Part shown: positions 17,837 to 27,721 of the stretch, piece by piece | Layout: each line of letters starts with the position of its first letter | How positions within the stretch are numbered: the first letter of the stretch is position 1 | Assembly: GCF_000585995.1 (NCBI RefSeq) | Contig: NZ_CP007410.1 | Span: 62,001 to 126,000, forward strand | Source of the DNA: Pseudomonas brassicacearum | Lineage (GTDB): Bacteria > Pseudomonadota > Gammaproteobacteria > Pseudomonadales > Pseudomonadaceae | Reading direction: 5' to 3' | Length of the DNA: 64,000 nucleotides | Made by a program: the position numbers and the translations under genes | The notes under the pieces: model-generated | What the model was told of the DNA's origin: nothing | Databases searched by the model: none | What the model saw: the letters and a program-made list of their open reading frames with translations, nothing else

Positions 17837-18937
17837 CTAGCGTGTCCGCGCAAACCAGCACCCGTTGTCGCACGTGGCCCGTCCTTCCATTTCCAACTCG
17901 GTCAGCGCCGCCAACACTTTGGGCAAGCCCCAGCCACTGGCGTCGGCCAACGCTTCGCTGGTGAGCGGTGCGGCATGGAGCAAGCGCAACAGCGGATGCG
18001 TGACAGGCACAGGCTCCGCGGTCAGCGGTAACCGCTGCCAACCGCGCAGTGCTTCCAGGATGTGCTCGACGGTTTCCACCAGCACCGCGCCGTCGCGGAT
18101 CAATTGATGGCAGCCGCGGGCGCCCGGGTGGTGGATCGATCCCGGAATGGCGTACACCTCGCGGCCCTGTTCCGCCGCCAGGCGTGCGGTGATCAGCGAG
18201 CCGCTGGCGACACTGGCTTCAACCACCAGCACACCCAGGGATAAACCGCTGATGATCCGGTTACGGCGCGGAAAGTGGCTGGCGTGGGGTGGCGCGTCCA
18301 GCGGGAACTCCGACACCACCGCGCTGCCTTGGTCGATCATGGCGTCCGCCAGCCGTCGATTGCGCTGTGGATAAAAATTTTCCAGCCCGGTGCCCAACAC
18401 GCCAACGGTCTGCCCGCCGACATCCAGGGCCGCTTGATGAGCCGCCGCATCGATGCCCAGGGCCAAGCCGCTGGTGATGACAAAACCGGCCCCGGCCAGG
18501 CTTCGGGAAAATGCCGCCGCCGTGTCCATGCCCGGACGCGATGCCCGGCGGCTGCCGACCAGCGCCAGCTGCGGTTTTTCCAGGAATCCGGCGTCGCCGG
18601 CGACGAACAGCAGCGGTGGCGCATCGCTGATCTGCGCCAGCAACGCCGGGTAGTCAGGCTGGTCCCACATCAGTAAATGCTGGCCCGAACGCTCCAGCCA
18701 GGCCAATGCGTGGTAGGCACCGTCACGCACATCCGGGTGGCGTCGAGCCTCGGCACACGTCGCGGGCAAGCCCAGCGCTCGCCAGGCGCTGGCCGGCGCG
18801 CTGACGGCTTTGGAGGCTGAGCCAAACGCCTCCATCAAGGTCATGAAACGTTTGGGTCCCAGCTCCGGCAAGCGGTGCAGGCGCAGACGGGCTTCCAGTT
18901 CCGCAGGGGAAACCGAAGCGAATTCAGGCAGTGACAT
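17837..18937 (-). CDS. dprA: DNA processing protein DprA (Smf)
   Basis: 366 residues. Loads RecA onto incoming single-stranded DNA during natural transformation and protects that DNA. The Rossmann-like DprA domain is clear: LALVGSRRASRPGM (about 125-138), SGLALGIDAAAHQAAL (about 156-171), GVLGTGLENFYPQRNRRL, FPRRNRIISGLSLGVLVVEA and GREVYAIPG. An N-terminal helical region and a C-terminal winged helix (about 300-360) complete the architecture. Lies upstream of tsaC on the same strand. Confidence 0.96.
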   Translation of the reverse strand: MSLPEFASVSPAELEARLRLHRLPELGPKRFMTLMEAFGSASKAVSAPASAWRALGLPATCAEARRHPDVRDGAYHALAWLERSGQHLLMWDQPDYPALLAQISDAPPLLFVAGDAGFLEKPQLALVGSRRASRPGMDTAAAFSRSLAGAGFVITSGLALGIDAAAHQAALDVGGQTVGVLGTGLENFYPQRNRRLADAMIDQGSAVVSEFPLDAPPHASHFPRRNRIISGLSLGVLVVEASVASGSLITARLAAEQGREVYAIPGSIHHPGARGCHQLIRDGAVLVETVEHILEALRGWQRLPLTAEPVPVTHPLLRLLHAAPLTSEALADASGWGLPKVLAALTELEMEGRATCDNGCWFARTR

Positions 18938-19017
18938 GTGATCATCCTTGATCGTGATAAGCCCCGTTCAAACGGGAACAAGCTGTGGATAACTCTGTTG
19001 GTAACTTGTGAGACCCG

Positions 19018-20043
19018 TTACGGATTGCGCACCTTGTCGAGCACGGCCAATGAGCGCGAGGCATACAGCACCAAGCCGTAGCTGAGCTTGTCGTAGGTGC
19101 GGAAAACCATCAGCAGGCCGGCCCGTTCATCCGGGATCTTCACCTGCTCGCCGCTGATGCGATCACGCACGGTTTCCCCGGTCTTCATCACCGCCAGCAC
19201 GTTGCCTTCGGCCAGCCCATCGCGACGGCCCTTGTTCAGGGTGACCACATCCATTGCGCCGATCTGGGTCACGCCGCGAGGCACGTCAAGGATCAGCCCG
19301 TTAATGTCGGTTTTCGGCGCGCTGGGCATGAAGGTGGAGTTGATCGAGCGTTCTTCGCCGCTGAACAAGCGGTCACCGAGGCGCACTTCCTGGGTGGTGC
19401 GTTGCAGGGCCAGGGTGGTGACATCACCTTCGGTGGCAACCACCTCGCCGCCGCCGATGTCGTCGGCGTTGATGCCCAGGAATTCCTTGGTCTCGGGATC
19501 GGTGTAGACCTTGCCCTGGCGGAAGATGCCGTAGGCCGATTGGCTCGTCTCGAAGGTGCCGCGGGCAAAGATCCGGTCCCCCATGCCGCTGAGTACCCGC
19601 TCGGCATTGCCGGCGACGACGTAGGGCGCCTTGTTGAAGTCCTCGGCTGTGTCGACGATGCGGTTGCTCAGCAAAAAGCTGTTGATGGCTTGCAGCGGGA
19701 TGCTTGGGATGGCATCGGCCACTGGCGAGCTGCGGATGCGCGGCGACAGTTTGATGGTGCCCCGCGAGGCGCCGCGATTGAGGGTCAGGCGCGGCTGGCC
19801 GTTGACGTAGACCAGCGACAGGGTGTCGCCGGGATAGATCAGGTTGGGGTTTTCGATCTGCGGGTTGGCCTGCCAGAGTTCCGGCCATTTCCAGGGTTCG
19901 CGCAGGTACTTGCCGGAAATGTCCCACAGCGTGTCCCCCGTCACCACCGTGTATTGCTGGGGAAAACCTTCCCGAAGTTGCACTTGCCCGTGCGCGATAC
20001 CGGCCGAGGCCAGGAGCAGCAGGGCGAGTAGTGATTTCCTCAT
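19018..20043 (-). CDS. LysM-domain cell envelope protein (TsaP-like)
   Basis: 341 residues with signal peptide MRKSLLALLLLASAGIAHGQ. A LysM domain (about 32-80: YTVVTGDTLWDISGKYL... IYPGDTL) should bind peptidoglycan. The rest is a beta-rich domain (about 150-330). The gene sits between dprA and def, the place of P. aeruginosa PA0020, which has been described as TsaP, the LysM protein associated with the type IV pilus secretin; that identity is by synteny and architecture. Divergent from def with 167 bases between. Confidence 0.85.
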   Translation of the reverse strand: MRKSLLALLLLASAGIAHGQVQLREGFPQQYTVVTGDTLWDISGKYLREPWKWPELWQANPQIENPNLIYPGDTLSLVYVNGQPRLTLNRGASRGTIKLSPRIRSSPVADAIPSIPLQAINSFLLSNRIVDTAEDFNKAPYVVAGNAERVLSGMGDRIFARGTFETSQSAYGIFRQGKVYTDPETKEFLGINADDIGGGEVVATEGDVTTLALQRTTQEVRLGDRLFSGEERSINSTFMPSAPKTDINGLILDVPRGVTQIGAMDVVTLNKGRRDGLAEGNVLAVMKTGETVRDRISGEQVKIPDERAGLLMVFRTYDKLSYGLVLYASRSLAVLDKVRNP

Positions 20044-20210
20044 GCGGTGAATCCCTTTATTATGTGCGTTCGCGTAAAACGCCAGAGCCCCCGTGGCTCG
20101 CTTCTTGAGAAGCTGTGTCTCAGAAGCTACGTTTTACAACGGTAGCCTGCATCCCAAGACACGCCAGGCCAGCCACCCGACTTTACCTCACACGTGCATT
20201 TATCAAGCTT

Positions 20211-20717
20211 ATGGCCATTTTGAACATTCTCGAATTTCCGGACCCGCGCCTGCGCACTATCGCCAAACCCGTGGCCGTAGTGGACGACGAAGTGCGTCAG
20301 TTGGTCGATGACATGTTTGAAACAATGTATGAAGCGCCAGGTATCGGCCTCGCCGCGACCCAGGTCAACGTGCACAAGCGTATTGTCGTGATGGACCTCT
20401 CCGAAGACCGCAGCGAACCGCGAGTGTTCATCAACCCCGAGTTCGAAACCCTGACCGACGAGATGGACCAATACCAGGAAGGCTGCCTGTCGGTGCCGGG
20501 TTTCTACGAAAACGTCGACCGTCCGCAAAAGGTCAAGATCAAGGCCCTGGACCGCGACGGCCAGCCTTATGAACTGATCGCCGAAGGGTTGCTGGCGGTG
20601 TGCATCCAGCACGAGTGTGACCACCTCAACGGCAAGCTGTTCGTGGATTACCTGTCTACCCTCAAGCGTGACCGGATCAAGAAAAAACTGGAAAAACTTC
20701 ATCGCCAGAATGCTTGA
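20211..20717 (+). CDS. def: Peptide deformylase Def
   Basis: 168 residues from the ATG at 20211; longer in-frame readings extend into the divergent promoter region and lack family similarity. It removes the formyl group from nascent N-termini. All three family motifs are intact: GIGLAATQ (44-51), EGCLSVPG (90-97, metal ligand C92) and QHECDHLNG (133-141, ligands H134 and H138, catalytic E135). No strong SD precedes the start. It heads the def-fmt-rsmB-trkA set, with a terminator between def and fmt. Confidence 0.96.
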   Translation: MAILNILEFPDPRLRTIAKPVAVVDDEVRQLVDDMFETMYEAPGIGLAATQVNVHKRIVVMDLSEDRSEPRVFINPEFETLTDEMDQYQEGCLSVPGFYENVDRPQKVKIKALDRDGQPYELIAEGLLAVCIQHECDHLNGKLFVDYLSTLKRDRIKKKLEKLHRQNA

Positions 20718-20728
20718 TGCCTCCTTTC

Positions 20729-20760
20729 AAAGGCTTGCCACGGCAAGCCTTTTTCTTTTT
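20729..20760 (+). terminator. Intrinsic terminator after def
   Basis: An 11-bp stem AAAGGCTTGCC/GGCAAGCCTTT with a 2-base loop is followed by TTTTTCTTTTT. It suggests fmt can be transcribed from its own promoter or by read-through. Confidence 0.88.
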
Positions 20761-20788
20761 GCGACTGCTTTGTAATTGAGAGCTTCCC

Positions 20789-21748
20789 ATGACTGAGCCA
20801 CTGCGCATCGTCTTTGCCGGCACTCCCGAATTTGCCGCCGAACACCTCAAGGCCCTGCTGGCCAGCCCCCACGAAATCGTCGCGGTCTACACCCAGCCGG
20901 ATCGGCCGGCCGGCCGTGGGCAAAAACTCATGCCCAGCCCGGTCAAGCAGCTGGCCCTGGAAAACGGTATTCAAGTGTTGCAGCCACCAACCCTGCGTGA
21001 TGCCCAAGCCCAGGCCGAACTGGCCGCGCTGCAGCCGGAGCTGATGGTGGTGGTCGCCTACGGCTTGATCCTGCCGCAAGTGGTGCTGGATATTCCGCGC
21101 CTGGGTTGCATCAACAGCCACGCCTCGCTACTGCCGCGCTGGCGCGGTGCGGCGCCGATCCAGCGCGCCGTGGAAGCCGGCGATGCCGAGAGCGGCGTCA
21201 CGGTGATGCGCATGGAAGCCGGCCTGGACACCGGGCCGATGCTGCTCAAGGTCAGCACCCCCATCAGCGCCGAAGACACCGGTGGCAGCCTGCACGACCG
21301 CCTTGCGCTGATCGGCCCGCCCGCCGTGGTCGAGGCCATTGCCGGCCTGGCTGCCGGCACGCTGGAAGGCGAAGTGCAGGACGACAGCCTCGCCACTTAC
21401 GCACACAAATTGAACAAAGACGAAGCCCGCATCGACTGGAGTCGCCCGGCCATTGAGCTGGAGCGCCTGGTGCGCGCCTTCAATCCTTGGCCAATCTGCC
21501 ACAGCACCTTGAACGGTGAAGCCCTGAAAGTGCTGGCGGCCAGTTACGCCGAAGGGCAGGGCGCCCCCGGTGAAATCCTCGGCGCCAGCAAGGACGGCCT
21601 CGTCGTCGCCTGCGGTGAGCAAGCGCTGTGCCTGACCCGTTTGCAATTGCCCGGCGGCAAGGCCCTGAACTTCAGCGACTTGTTCAACAGCCGCCGTGAG
21701 AAATTTGCCGTCGGCACCCTCTTGGGCCAAGCGGTGGATGCCTCATGA
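20789..21748 (+). CDS. fmt: Methionyl-tRNA formyltransferase Fmt
   Basis: 319 residues. Formylates initiator Met-tRNA using 10-formyltetrahydrofolate. The N-terminal hydrolase fold has [12 protein letters not shown] (about 9-20), the [20 protein letters not shown] catalytic block (about 108-127) and the later GxD-type segment TGPMLLKV; the C-terminal OB-like tRNA domain starts near 205. Together with def it forms the formylation/deformylation cycle. The stop codon overlaps the rsmB start (ATGA), indicating translational coupling. Confidence 0.97.
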   Translation: MTEPLRIVFAGTPEFAAEHLKALLASPHEIVAVYTQPDRPAGRGQKLMPSPVKQLALENGIQVLQPPTLRDAQAQAELAALQPELMVVVAYGLILPQVVLDIPRLGCINSHASLLPRWRGAAPIQRAVEAGDAESGVTVMRMEAGLDTGPMLLKVSTPISAEDTGGSLHDRLALIGPPAVVEAIAGLAAGTLEGEVQDDSLATYAHKLNKDEARIDWSRPAIELERLVRAFNPWPICHSTLNGEALKVLAASYAEGQGAPGEILGASKDGLVVACGEQALCLTRLQLPGGKALNFSDLFNSRREKFAVGTLLGQAVDAS

Positions 21749-23055
21749 ACCCGCGTCTGGCCGCCGCCAAGGCACTTGCCGCTGTCCTCAGTGGCAAAGC
21801 CTCGCTCAACAGTTCCCTGCCGACCCAACTGGACAAGGTTGAAGACCGTGATCGCGGCTTCACCCAAGACCTGGCGTTCGGCACCGCCCGCTGGCAGCCG
21901 CGGCTGTCGGCCCTGGCGGCCAAGTTGCTGCAGAAACCGTTCAAGGCCGCCGACGCTGACGTCGAAGCGCTGCTGCTGGTGGGGCTTTATCAATTGCTCT
22001 ACACCCGCGTTCCCGCCCACGCTGCCATCGGCGAAACCGTGGGTTGCGCCGACAAGCTGAAAAAGCCCTGGGCCAAGGCCCTGATCAATGCCGTGTTGCG
22101 CCGCGCCCAACGGGAAAGCGAAGCCCTGCTGGCCGAGCTGGAACACGACCCGGTGGTGCGCACCGCCCACCCGCGCTGGTTGCAGAAATCCCTGAAGGCC
22201 TTCTGGCCCGAGCAATGGGAAGCCATTTGCGCGGCCAACAACGCCCATCCGCCGATGATCCTGCGGGTCAACCGTCGTCACCATACCCGCGATGCCTACC
22301 TGGCCTTACTGGGCGAGGCGGGCATCCCGGCCATCCCGTGCCAGTACAGCCGCGACGGCATCGTGCTGGAAACCCCGGGCGATGTGCGCGCCCTGCCGGG
22401 CTTCGCCGAAGGCTGGATCAGCGTCCAGGACGAAGCCGCGCAACTGGCCGCCGACCTGCTGGAGCTGGCCCCCGGCCAACGGGTGCTGGACGCCTGCTGC
22501 GCGCCGGGCGGCAAAACCTGCCACATCCTTGAGGCCGAGCCGAAGCTGGCCGGCGTAGTGGCGGTGGATCTGGAAGCCAAGCGCCTGGTGCGGGTCAAGG
22601 AAAACCTCGAACGTCTGGGCCTGGACGCCGAGCTGATCGCCGCCGACGGCCGCGACACCGCGACCTGGTGGGACGGCAAACCGTTCCAGCGCATCCTGCT
22701 GGACGCGCCGTGTTCGGCCACCGGGGTGATCCGTCGCCACCCGGACATAAAACTCACCCGCCAGCCGGACGACATCGCCGCACTGGCCACATTGCAAGGC
22801 GAACTGCTCGATGCGCTGTGGCCGATCCTGGAAGTCGGCGGCATGTTGCTCTACGCCACCTGCTCGACCTTGCCGACCGAGAACACCGAAGTGATCGAGG
22901 CCTTCCTCGCCCGCACCCCGGGCGCCCGGGAACTGGACATCGCCAGCCAGGCCGGTCTCAAGCAGCCCCATGGCCGCCAGTTGCTGGCCCAGGAAGGCGG
23001 ACATGACGGGTTCTACTACGCCAAACTGATCAAGATCGCCGCCGCACGCGGTTAA
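21745..23055 (+). CDS. rsmB: 16S rRNA (cytosine-967-C5)-methyltransferase RsmB
   Basis: 436 residues. It has an N-terminal NusB-like RNA-binding domain (about 1-140) and a SAM-dependent methyltransferase domain with the SAM loop [16 protein letters not shown] (about 249-264), [15 protein letters not shown] (about 319-333) and the catalytic-cysteine segment [14 protein letters not shown] (about 370-383). Both cysteines needed for C5 methylation are present. It overlaps fmt by four bases and is followed by trkA after 24 bases. Confidence 0.97.
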   Translation: MNPRLAAAKALAAVLSGKASLNSSLPTQLDKVEDRDRGFTQDLAFGTARWQPRLSALAAKLLQKPFKAADADVEALLLVGLYQLLYTRVPAHAAIGETVGCADKLKKPWAKALINAVLRRAQRESEALLAELEHDPVVRTAHPRWLQKSLKAFWPEQWEAICAANNAHPPMILRVNRRHHTRDAYLALLGEAGIPAIPCQYSRDGIVLETPGDVRALPGFAEGWISVQDEAAQLAADLLELAPGQRVLDACCAPGGKTCHILEAEPKLAGVVAVDLEAKRLVRVKENLERLGLDAELIAADGRDTATWWDGKPFQRILLDAPCSATGVIRRHPDIKLTRQPDDIAALATLQGELLDALWPILEVGGMLLYATCSTLPTENTEVIEAFLARTPGARELDIASQAGLKQPHGRQLLAQEGGHDGFYYAKLIKIAAARG

Positions 23056-23079
23056 AACCGATTCGATAGGAGTGACTGG

Positions 23080-24453
23080 ATGAAAATCATCATCCTCGGC
23101 GCAGGGCAGGTCGGCGGTTCGCTGGCGGAACATCTGGCCAGTGAGGCCAACGACATCACCGTGGTCGACACCGACGGCGAACGCCTGCGGGGCTTGGGCG
23201 ACCGCCTCGACATCCGCACCGTACAAGGCCGGGGTTCCTTGCCTACGGTGCTGCGCCAGGCCGGTGCCGACGATGCCGACATGCTGGTGGCCGTGACCAA
23301 CAGCGATGAAACCAACATGGTCGCCTGCCAGGTCGCTCACACCTTGTTCCACACCCCGACCAAAATCGCCCGGGTGCGCGAAGCGGCCTACCTGACCCGC
23401 GCCGACCTGTTCGACAACGAAGCGATTCCGGTGGACGTGCTGATCAGCCCCGAGCAGGTGGTGACCAACTACATCAAGCGCCTGATCGAGCACCCCGGTG
23501 CCCTGCAGGTGATCGACTTCGCCGAAGGCAAGGCGCAACTGGTGGCGGTCAAGGCCTACTACGGCGGGCCGCTGGTGGGCCAGCAACTGCGCCAGCTGCG
23601 CGAGCACATGCCGAATGTGGAGACGCGGGTCGCGGCGATTTTCCGACGTGACCGGCCGATCCTGCCCCAGGGCGATACGGTGATCGAAGCGGACGACGAG
23701 GTGTTTTTCATCGCCGCCAAAGCGAATATTCGCGCGGTGATGAGCGAAATGCGTCGTCTCGATGAGAACTACAAGCGCATCGTCATCGCCGGCGGCGGGC
23801 AGATCGGCGAGCGCCTGGCCGAAGCCATCGAAAGCCGCTACCAGGTCAAGATCATCGAGATGAACCCGGCGCGCTGCCGTTACCTCTCGGACACCCTCGA
23901 CAGCACCGTGGTGTTGCAAGGCAGTGCCTCTGACCGCGACCTGCTGATGGAAGAAAACATCGCTGACGCCGACATCTTCCTGGCCCTGACCAACGACGAC
24001 GAAGCCAACATCATGTCGTCGCTATTGGCCAAGCGCCTGGGGGCGAAGAAGGTCATGACCATCATCAACAACCCGGCCTACGTCGACCTGATCCAGGGCG
24101 GCGACATCGACATCGCCATCAGCCCGCAACTGGCAACCATTGGCACCTTGCTCGCTCACGTGCGCCGCGGCGACATCGTCAGCGTCCACTCCCTGCGCCG
24201 CGGCGCGGCCGAAGCCATCGAAGCCATTGCCCACGGCGACGCCAAGTCCAGCAAAGTCATCGGCAAAGCCATCCGCGACATCGGCCTGCCGCCCGGCACC
24301 ACCATCGGCGCGATCATCCGTCACGAAGAAGTACTGATCGCCCACGACGACACCACCATCCAGACCGGCGACCATGTCATCCTGTTCCTGGTGGACAAGA
24401 AGCACATTCGCGACGTCGAGAAACTGTTCCATGTGGGGTTGAGTTTCTTCTGA
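23080..24453 (+). CDS. trkA: Trk potassium uptake regulatory protein TrkA
   Basis: 457 residues, ATG preceded by AGGAG. It is the cytosolic NAD-binding regulator of the TrkH/TrkG potassium channel. Two tandem RCK units are visible: the first Rossmann loop is [19 protein letters not shown] (1-19) and the second is [18 protein letters not shown] (about 235-252), each followed by a smaller RCK_C domain. No trkH lies in the window. It closes the def-fmt-rsmB-trkA block. Confidence 0.97.
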   Translation: MKIIILGAGQVGGSLAEHLASEANDITVVDTDGERLRGLGDRLDIRTVQGRGSLPTVLRQAGADDADMLVAVTNSDETNMVACQVAHTLFHTPTKIARVREAAYLTRADLFDNEAIPVDVLISPEQVVTNYIKRLIEHPGALQVIDFAEGKAQLVAVKAYYGGPLVGQQLRQLREHMPNVETRVAAIFRRDRPILPQGDTVIEADDEVFFIAAKANIRAVMSEMRRLDENYKRIVIAGGGQIGERLAEAIESRYQVKIIEMNPARCRYLSDTLDSTVVLQGSASDRDLLMEENIADADIFLALTNDDEANIMSSLLAKRLGAKKVMTIINNPAYVDLIQGGDIDIAISPQLATIGTLLAHVRRGDIVSVHSLRRGAAEAIEAIAHGDAKSSKVIGKAIRDIGLPPGTTIGAIIRHEEVLIAHDDTTIQTGDHVILFLVDKKHIRDVEKLFHVGLSFF

Positions 24454-24484
24454 TCCGGAATCTGCGATGCCTGATCGTTCGACT

Positions 24485-24574
24485 TCGCGGGCAAGCCCGC
24501 TCCCACAGGATTAGGTGTTGTTCACGACAATTGTGAGCAACACAGATCTACTGTGGGAGCGGGCTTGCTCGCGA
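24485..24574. repeat. Inverted pair of class-A REP arms
   Basis: TCGCGGGCAAGCCCGCTCCC at 24485 and CTGTGGGAGCGGGCTTGCTC near 24551 lie in the opposite mutual orientation to a normal REPIN, with a TTGTTCACGACAATTGTGAGCAA palindrome-like centre. Confidence 0.8.
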
Positions 24575-24626
24575 AAGCGGTCCAACGGCCAACAGATCAA
24601 TCACTGACACAACCGAGGACGCCCCC

Positions 24627-24938
24627 ATGCTCGACTCCCTGGAAAAAATGCTCGCCAAAGGCGTGGACAACGCCCTGCTACGCTTCGGCCTGGGCAAGGG
24701 CTATCTCGACCTCGGCGAATTCACCCGAGCCGCCGAACACTTCCAACGTTGCGTCGAACTCGACCCCAAGTACTCAGCCGCCTGGAAACTACTGGGCAAG
24801 GCCCACCAAGGCCAAGGAGACCTACCGGCCGCCCGTCAAGCCTGGGAGCAAGGCCTGGAAGCCGCCCGCGCCCACGGCGACAAACAAGCCGAGAAAGAGA
24901 TGACCGTGTTCCTCAAGAAACTGGATCGCCATCCCTGA
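24627..24938 (+). CDS. Small tetratricopeptide repeat protein
   Basis: 103 residues, ATG with GAGGA seven bases upstream. Two TPR units are visible, LRFGLGKGYLDLGEFTRAAEHFQRCVELDP (about 18-47) and AAWKLLGKAHQGQGDLPAARQAWEQGLEAA (about 51-80), so it is probably a small protein-binding adaptor. No signal peptide or partner domain is seen. The 3' end (codons for EKEMTVFLKKLDRHP) and the REP arm after it recur in a diverged copy at 28.6 kb. Confidence 0.88.
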   Translation: MLDSLEKMLAKGVDNALLRFGLGKGYLDLGEFTRAAEHFQRCVELDPKYSAAWKLLGKAHQGQGDLPAARQAWEQGLEAARAHGDKQAEKEMTVFLKKLDRHP

Positions 24939-24959
24939 ATTCACAAAAAACCGCTTTTT

Positions 24960-25087
24960 GTGGCGAGAGAGCTTGCTCCCGCTTGAGTGCGAAGCACTCA
25001 TATTCAATACCAGCCCCCCCCAAGCAACCGACACACAACTCCCTGTGGCAAGGGGATCTATCCCCGCTAGGCTGCGAAGCAACCTCA
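24960..25087. repeat. Decayed REP arms
   Basis: GTGGCGAGAGAGCTTGCTCC with the inner GAGTGCGAAGCACTC hairpin (24960-25000), and GTGGCAAGGGGATCTATCCC with a damaged inner arm (25044-25087). Both differ from the intact consensus at several bases. Confidence 0.75.
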
Positions 25088-25121
25088 AAACCCTAGCTCA
25101 CGAGCTATCCAAATTCACGTA

Positions 25122-25149
25122 TTGACATATCGAAAAATCTCGATATCCT
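25122..25149 (+). promoter_or_regulatory. Promoter of the ArsR-type operon, apparently leaderless
   Basis: TTGACA at 25122-25127 and TATCCT at 25144-25149 are separated by 16 bases. The expected transcription start falls at about the ATG at 25156, and no SD precedes that ATG, so the regulator mRNA may be leaderless. Confidence 0.55.
25127..25146. promoter_or_regulatory. Operator O1 of the ArsR-type regulator
   Basis: ATATCGAAAAATCTCGATAT: 7-base arms ATATCGA/TCGATAT spaced by six bases, lying between the -35 and -10 elements. A matching site is at 25476, which supports its being the regulator's binding site. Confidence 0.65.
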
Positions 25150-25155
25150 CGCCGC

Positions 25156-25458
25156 ATGGACCTACTCGAAATATTCAAAGCCCTCTCAAACCCGACACGT
25201 CTCCAAATCCTGAAAGGTTTGAAGGATCCGGCAAAGAACTTCCCCCCGCAGGATGAGGGTGACGTTCACACGGTCGGCGTCTGCGTCAGCAGTATCCAGG
25301 AAGGGATCGGCCTGTCGCAGTCAACGGTGTCCGGTTATCTGGCCACGTTGCAACGGGTGGGTCTGGTCGAAGTCAGGCGCATCGGCCAGTGGACCTATTA
25401 CAAACGCAATGAAGCAACCATCAGTGCTCTCGCCGAGATCATTGGCAAAGACCTGTAG
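25156..25458 (+). CDS. ArsR/SmtB family transcriptional repressor
   Basis: 100 residues. The winged helix-turn-helix begins at once: [20 protein letters not shown] (about 3-22), then the recognition region [34 protein letters not shown] (about 53-86). VGVCVSSIQ contains a cysteine, but the classical CVC metal motif of ArsR proper is absent, so it is more likely a redox/electrophile or small-molecule sensor than an arsenic sensor. It is expected to repress itself through O1 and the downstream genes through O2. The start has no SD and coincides with the predicted transcription start. Confidence 0.9.
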   Translation: MDLLEIFKALSNPTRLQILKGLKDPAKNFPPQDEGDVHTVGVCVSSIQEGIGLSQSTVSGYLATLQRVGLVEVRRIGQWTYYKRNEATISALAEIIGKDL

Positions 25459-25475
25459 CGTTTTTTTACCACAGA

Positions 25476-25495
25476 ATATCGAGATATTCCGATAT
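25476..25495. promoter_or_regulatory. Operator O2 upstream of the oxidoreductase gene
   Basis: ATATCGAGATATTCCGATAT shares 16 of 20 positions with O1, including both arms ATATCG/CGATAT. It lies 28 bases before the ATG of the oxidoreductase gene. Confidence 0.65.
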
Positions 25496-25522
25496 CCCTT
25501 TTTGTCGATACGAGGATTTACT

Positions 25523-26497
25523 ATGAAAGCGATGATTCTTAAATCATTCGGCGGTCCTGAATCGTTCGAACTCCGCGACGTGCCCAAGCCCGTTCCGCAA
25601 GCGGGGCAAGTCTTGGTCCGCGTACACGCCACTTCCATCAACCCGCTGGATTACCAGGTTCGACGCGGCGACTATCCCGACCTGGTGCCACTGCCGGCCA
25701 TCACCGGCCACGACGTATCCGGCGTGGTCGAAGCCGTTGGGCCCGGTGTGACCACCTTCGCCCCTGGAGACGAAGTCTGGTACACCCCGCAAATATTTGA
25801 AGGGTCAGGCAGCTATGCCGAGTACCACGTCGCGGCCGAAAGCATTGTCGGGAAGAAACCGCCCGAGCTGAGCCATCTTGAGGCCGCAAGCCTGACCCTG
25901 GTGGGCGGGACGGTGTGGGAGGCGCTGGTGGTGCGCGCGGCGCTCAGGGTCGGGGAGAGCATTCTTGTCCACGGCGGCGCTGGAGGCGTCGGGCATGTCG
26001 CGATCCAAGTGGCGAAAGCCATGGGCGCCCGGGTGTTTACCACTGTGCGCGAAACAAACGCTGAGTTCGCCCGCAACTTGGGGGCCGACGTGATCATCGA
26101 CTACGAAAAAGAAGATTATGTCGACGCTGTCCTTCGGGAAACCGCTGGCCACGGCGTGGATGTGGTGTTCGATACGATCGGCGGCAACACACTGTCCCGC
26201 AGCCCCGACGTCCTCGCCCAACTGGGACGCGTCGTCTCGATCGTGGACATCGCCCAGCCACAAAACCTCGTCCAGGCCTGGGGCAAGAACGCGAGCTATC
26301 ACTTCGTATTCACCCGACAAAACCGCGGCAAGCTGGACGAGTTGAGCGCATTGATCGCCCGCGGTCAGCTGCGCCCCCACGTCGGCGCCGTCTATTCGCT
26401 GGCCGACATACCCCTGGCTCATGCCCGGTTGGAAAGCCCCAACAACGGTCTTCGAGGAAAAGTCGCGATTGCCGTCGAGCCATCGCTCATCCCGTAA
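25523..26497 (+). CDS. Zinc-independent MDR family quinone oxidoreductase/alcohol dehydrogenase-like protein
   Basis: 324 residues from the ATG at 25523 (CGAGGA upstream). N-terminal GroES-like domain ([15 protein letters not shown] about 37-51; [16 protein letters not shown] about 63-78) and Rossmann domain with [23 protein letters not shown] (about 151-173). It lacks the zinc ligands of true alcohol dehydrogenases and resembles NADPH:quinone reductases. It forms an operon with the monooxygenase-like gene at 26530 under ArsR control; such trios often detoxify quinones or electrophiles, which is inference here. Confidence 0.9.
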   Translation: MKAMILKSFGGPESFELRDVPKPVPQAGQVLVRVHATSINPLDYQVRRGDYPDLVPLPAITGHDVSGVVEAVGPGVTTFAPGDEVWYTPQIFEGSGSYAEYHVAAESIVGKKPPELSHLEAASLTLVGGTVWEALVVRAALRVGESILVHGGAGGVGHVAIQVAKAMGARVFTTVRETNAEFARNLGADVIIDYEKEDYVDAVLRETAGHGVDVVFDTIGGNTLSRSPDVLAQLGRVVSIVDIAQPQNLVQAWGKNASYHFVFTRQNRGKLDELSALIARGQLRPHVGAVYSLADIPLAHARLESPNNGLRGKVAIAVEPSLIP

Positions 26498-26529
26498 GTG
26501 CGGACTTTTAGCCAATTCAGAGGTGCGTC

Positions 26530-26823
26530 ATGGTTTACGAAATCGCTGTGTTTCCTGTTCACAAAGAACGCATTGAAACGTTCCGAGGTGCATTTGCCGA
26601 GGTCGCTCCATTGCTCACACGGGCCAAGGGTTACGGCGGCCACATGCTGGCGCAAGGGATCGAAACCCCCGAGCAATTCAACCTGATCGTGCGATGGCAA
26701 TCGCTGGAAGACCACACACCGGGCTTTGAAGCGAGTGAAGACCATCGGCTGTTCATGATGGGGTTGGAGGAATATTTTTCGGAGGAGCCGAGGGTTTACC
26801 ATGTTGAAGGGGGCAGCTTTTAG
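26530..26823 (+). CDS. Antibiotic-biosynthesis-monooxygenase (ABM) domain protein, putative quinol monooxygenase
   Basis: 97 residues, one ferredoxin-like ABM domain: IAVFPVHKERIETFRGAFAEV (about 5-25), AQGIETPEQFNLIVRWQSLEDHTPGF (about 42-67), then EDHRLFMMGLEEYF. Small ABM proteins such as YgiN oxidise quinols without a cofactor. It follows the quinone oxidoreductase by 32 bases, so a quinone/quinol cycle under the ArsR repressor is plausible. A hairpin with a following T-rich run ends the unit. Confidence 0.85.
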   Translation: MVYEIAVFPVHKERIETFRGAFAEVAPLLTRAKGYGGHMLAQGIETPEQFNLIVRWQSLEDHTPGFEASEDHRLFMMGLEEYFSEEPRVYHVEGGSF

Positions 26824-26832
26824 GACTGACGA

Positions 26833-26867
26833 AGGGGGGCAGAAAATAAATCCGTCCCCCTATTTTT
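26833..26867 (+). terminator. GGGGGCAGA/TCCGTCCCCC hairpin terminator
   Basis: Imperfect stem GGGGG...CCCCC around AAATAAATCC followed by TATTTTT, ten bases after the monooxygenase stop. It is the first member of a hairpin family repeated at 30020, 30628 and 30756. The remaining gap to 27073 shows no other clear feature apart from the SD of the next gene. Confidence 0.65.
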
Positions 26868-27073
26868 CTAGCTGCACGCCAAGTGCAGCCGCTACCGTTC
26901 GGATTCATGACCTGCATTTGTAAGCCACTGTATCCAGCGCCTTCACAGACTCAAAACAACGCATAAACGCCGGTTCTCGAACATAGCCGGTATACATCCC
27001 GTTGCCAGAATCCTCCCCATCGACTCGCCATCGGATCCCCGAATGACGAGCCCTTATTTCAGGAGATCTTGCG

Positions 27074-27721
27074 ATGAATACCCAATCCTACCGTCCTCAA
27101 GGCTGGCAGCTGTTCAGCCTGATCGCCGCCCTGGTGGTGGCAATGAGCATCGCGGCTGTCGCGGTACAACCCGACCTTATCGAGGGCCTGCGCAGCGCCA
27201 TCCGCGCCACCGCACGTTCCTCCTTCGCACTGTTTCTGATCGCGTTCACCGCGTCGGCCTTTGCCGTACTGGTGCCTTCACCGCTCGCCAAGGCACTGGT
27301 CCGCGAGAGACGCTTCATCGGCCTCGCCTTTGCCTTCTCCCACCTGGTGCATGCCGTGCTGATCTACGCCTATGGGCAACTCAACACCGAGTTCTGGCCC
27401 GCCCGCACCGTTGCCAACAACATCCCGGGCGGGACCGCCTACGCCTTCATCCTGCTGATGGCCCTGACCTCATTCAAAGGGCCCGCCCGACTGCTGGGGC
27501 CCAAGGCCTGGAAGGCATTGCATGTCACCGGCATGTGGGTCATCGCCGCGGTATTTGCCTTCTCCAACTTCAAACGTATCCCGATGAGTGACTGGTACGT
27601 GCTGCCTTTCGGCCTCACCTGCGCCGCCGTGGCGATCCGACTGGTCGGCAAGCTGGCCATGGCTAACAAACGCAGCCAAGCCAGGCAAGCGTCGATGCGC
27701 CGGGCAGCGGTCGCCTCCTGA
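27074..27721 (+). CDS. Ferric reductase-like transmembrane protein
   Basis: 215 residues, ATG with AGGAG upstream. About six membrane helices (near 15-34, 50-70, 80-103, 118-135, 150-170 and 175-192). Haem-ligand-like histidines occur in FAFSHLVHAVLIYAYGQ (about 90-106) and WKALHVTGMWVIAAV (about 149-163), the pattern of the ferric-reductase transmembrane domain (PF01794) also found in MsrQ-like proteins. It lacks a C-terminal FAD/NAD domain, so it would need an external electron donor. No partner is adjacent; specific substrate unknown. Confidence 0.85.
   Translation: MNTQSYRPQGWQLFSLIAALVVAMSIAAVAVQPDLIEGLRSAIRATARSSFALFLIAFTASAFAVLVPSPLAKALVRERRFIGLAFAFSHLVHAVLIYAYGQLNTEFWPARTVANNIPGGTAYAFILLMALTSFKGPARLLGPKAWKALHVTGMWVIAAVFAFSNFKRIPMSDWYVLPFGLTCAAVAIRLVGKLAMANKRSQARQASMRRAAVAS

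Noticed and set aside
25156-25458. Calling the ArsR-type regulator an arsenic repressor
   Set aside because: It lacks the CVC motif on the recognition helix and no ars genes are nearby; the neighbours are quinone-related enzymes.
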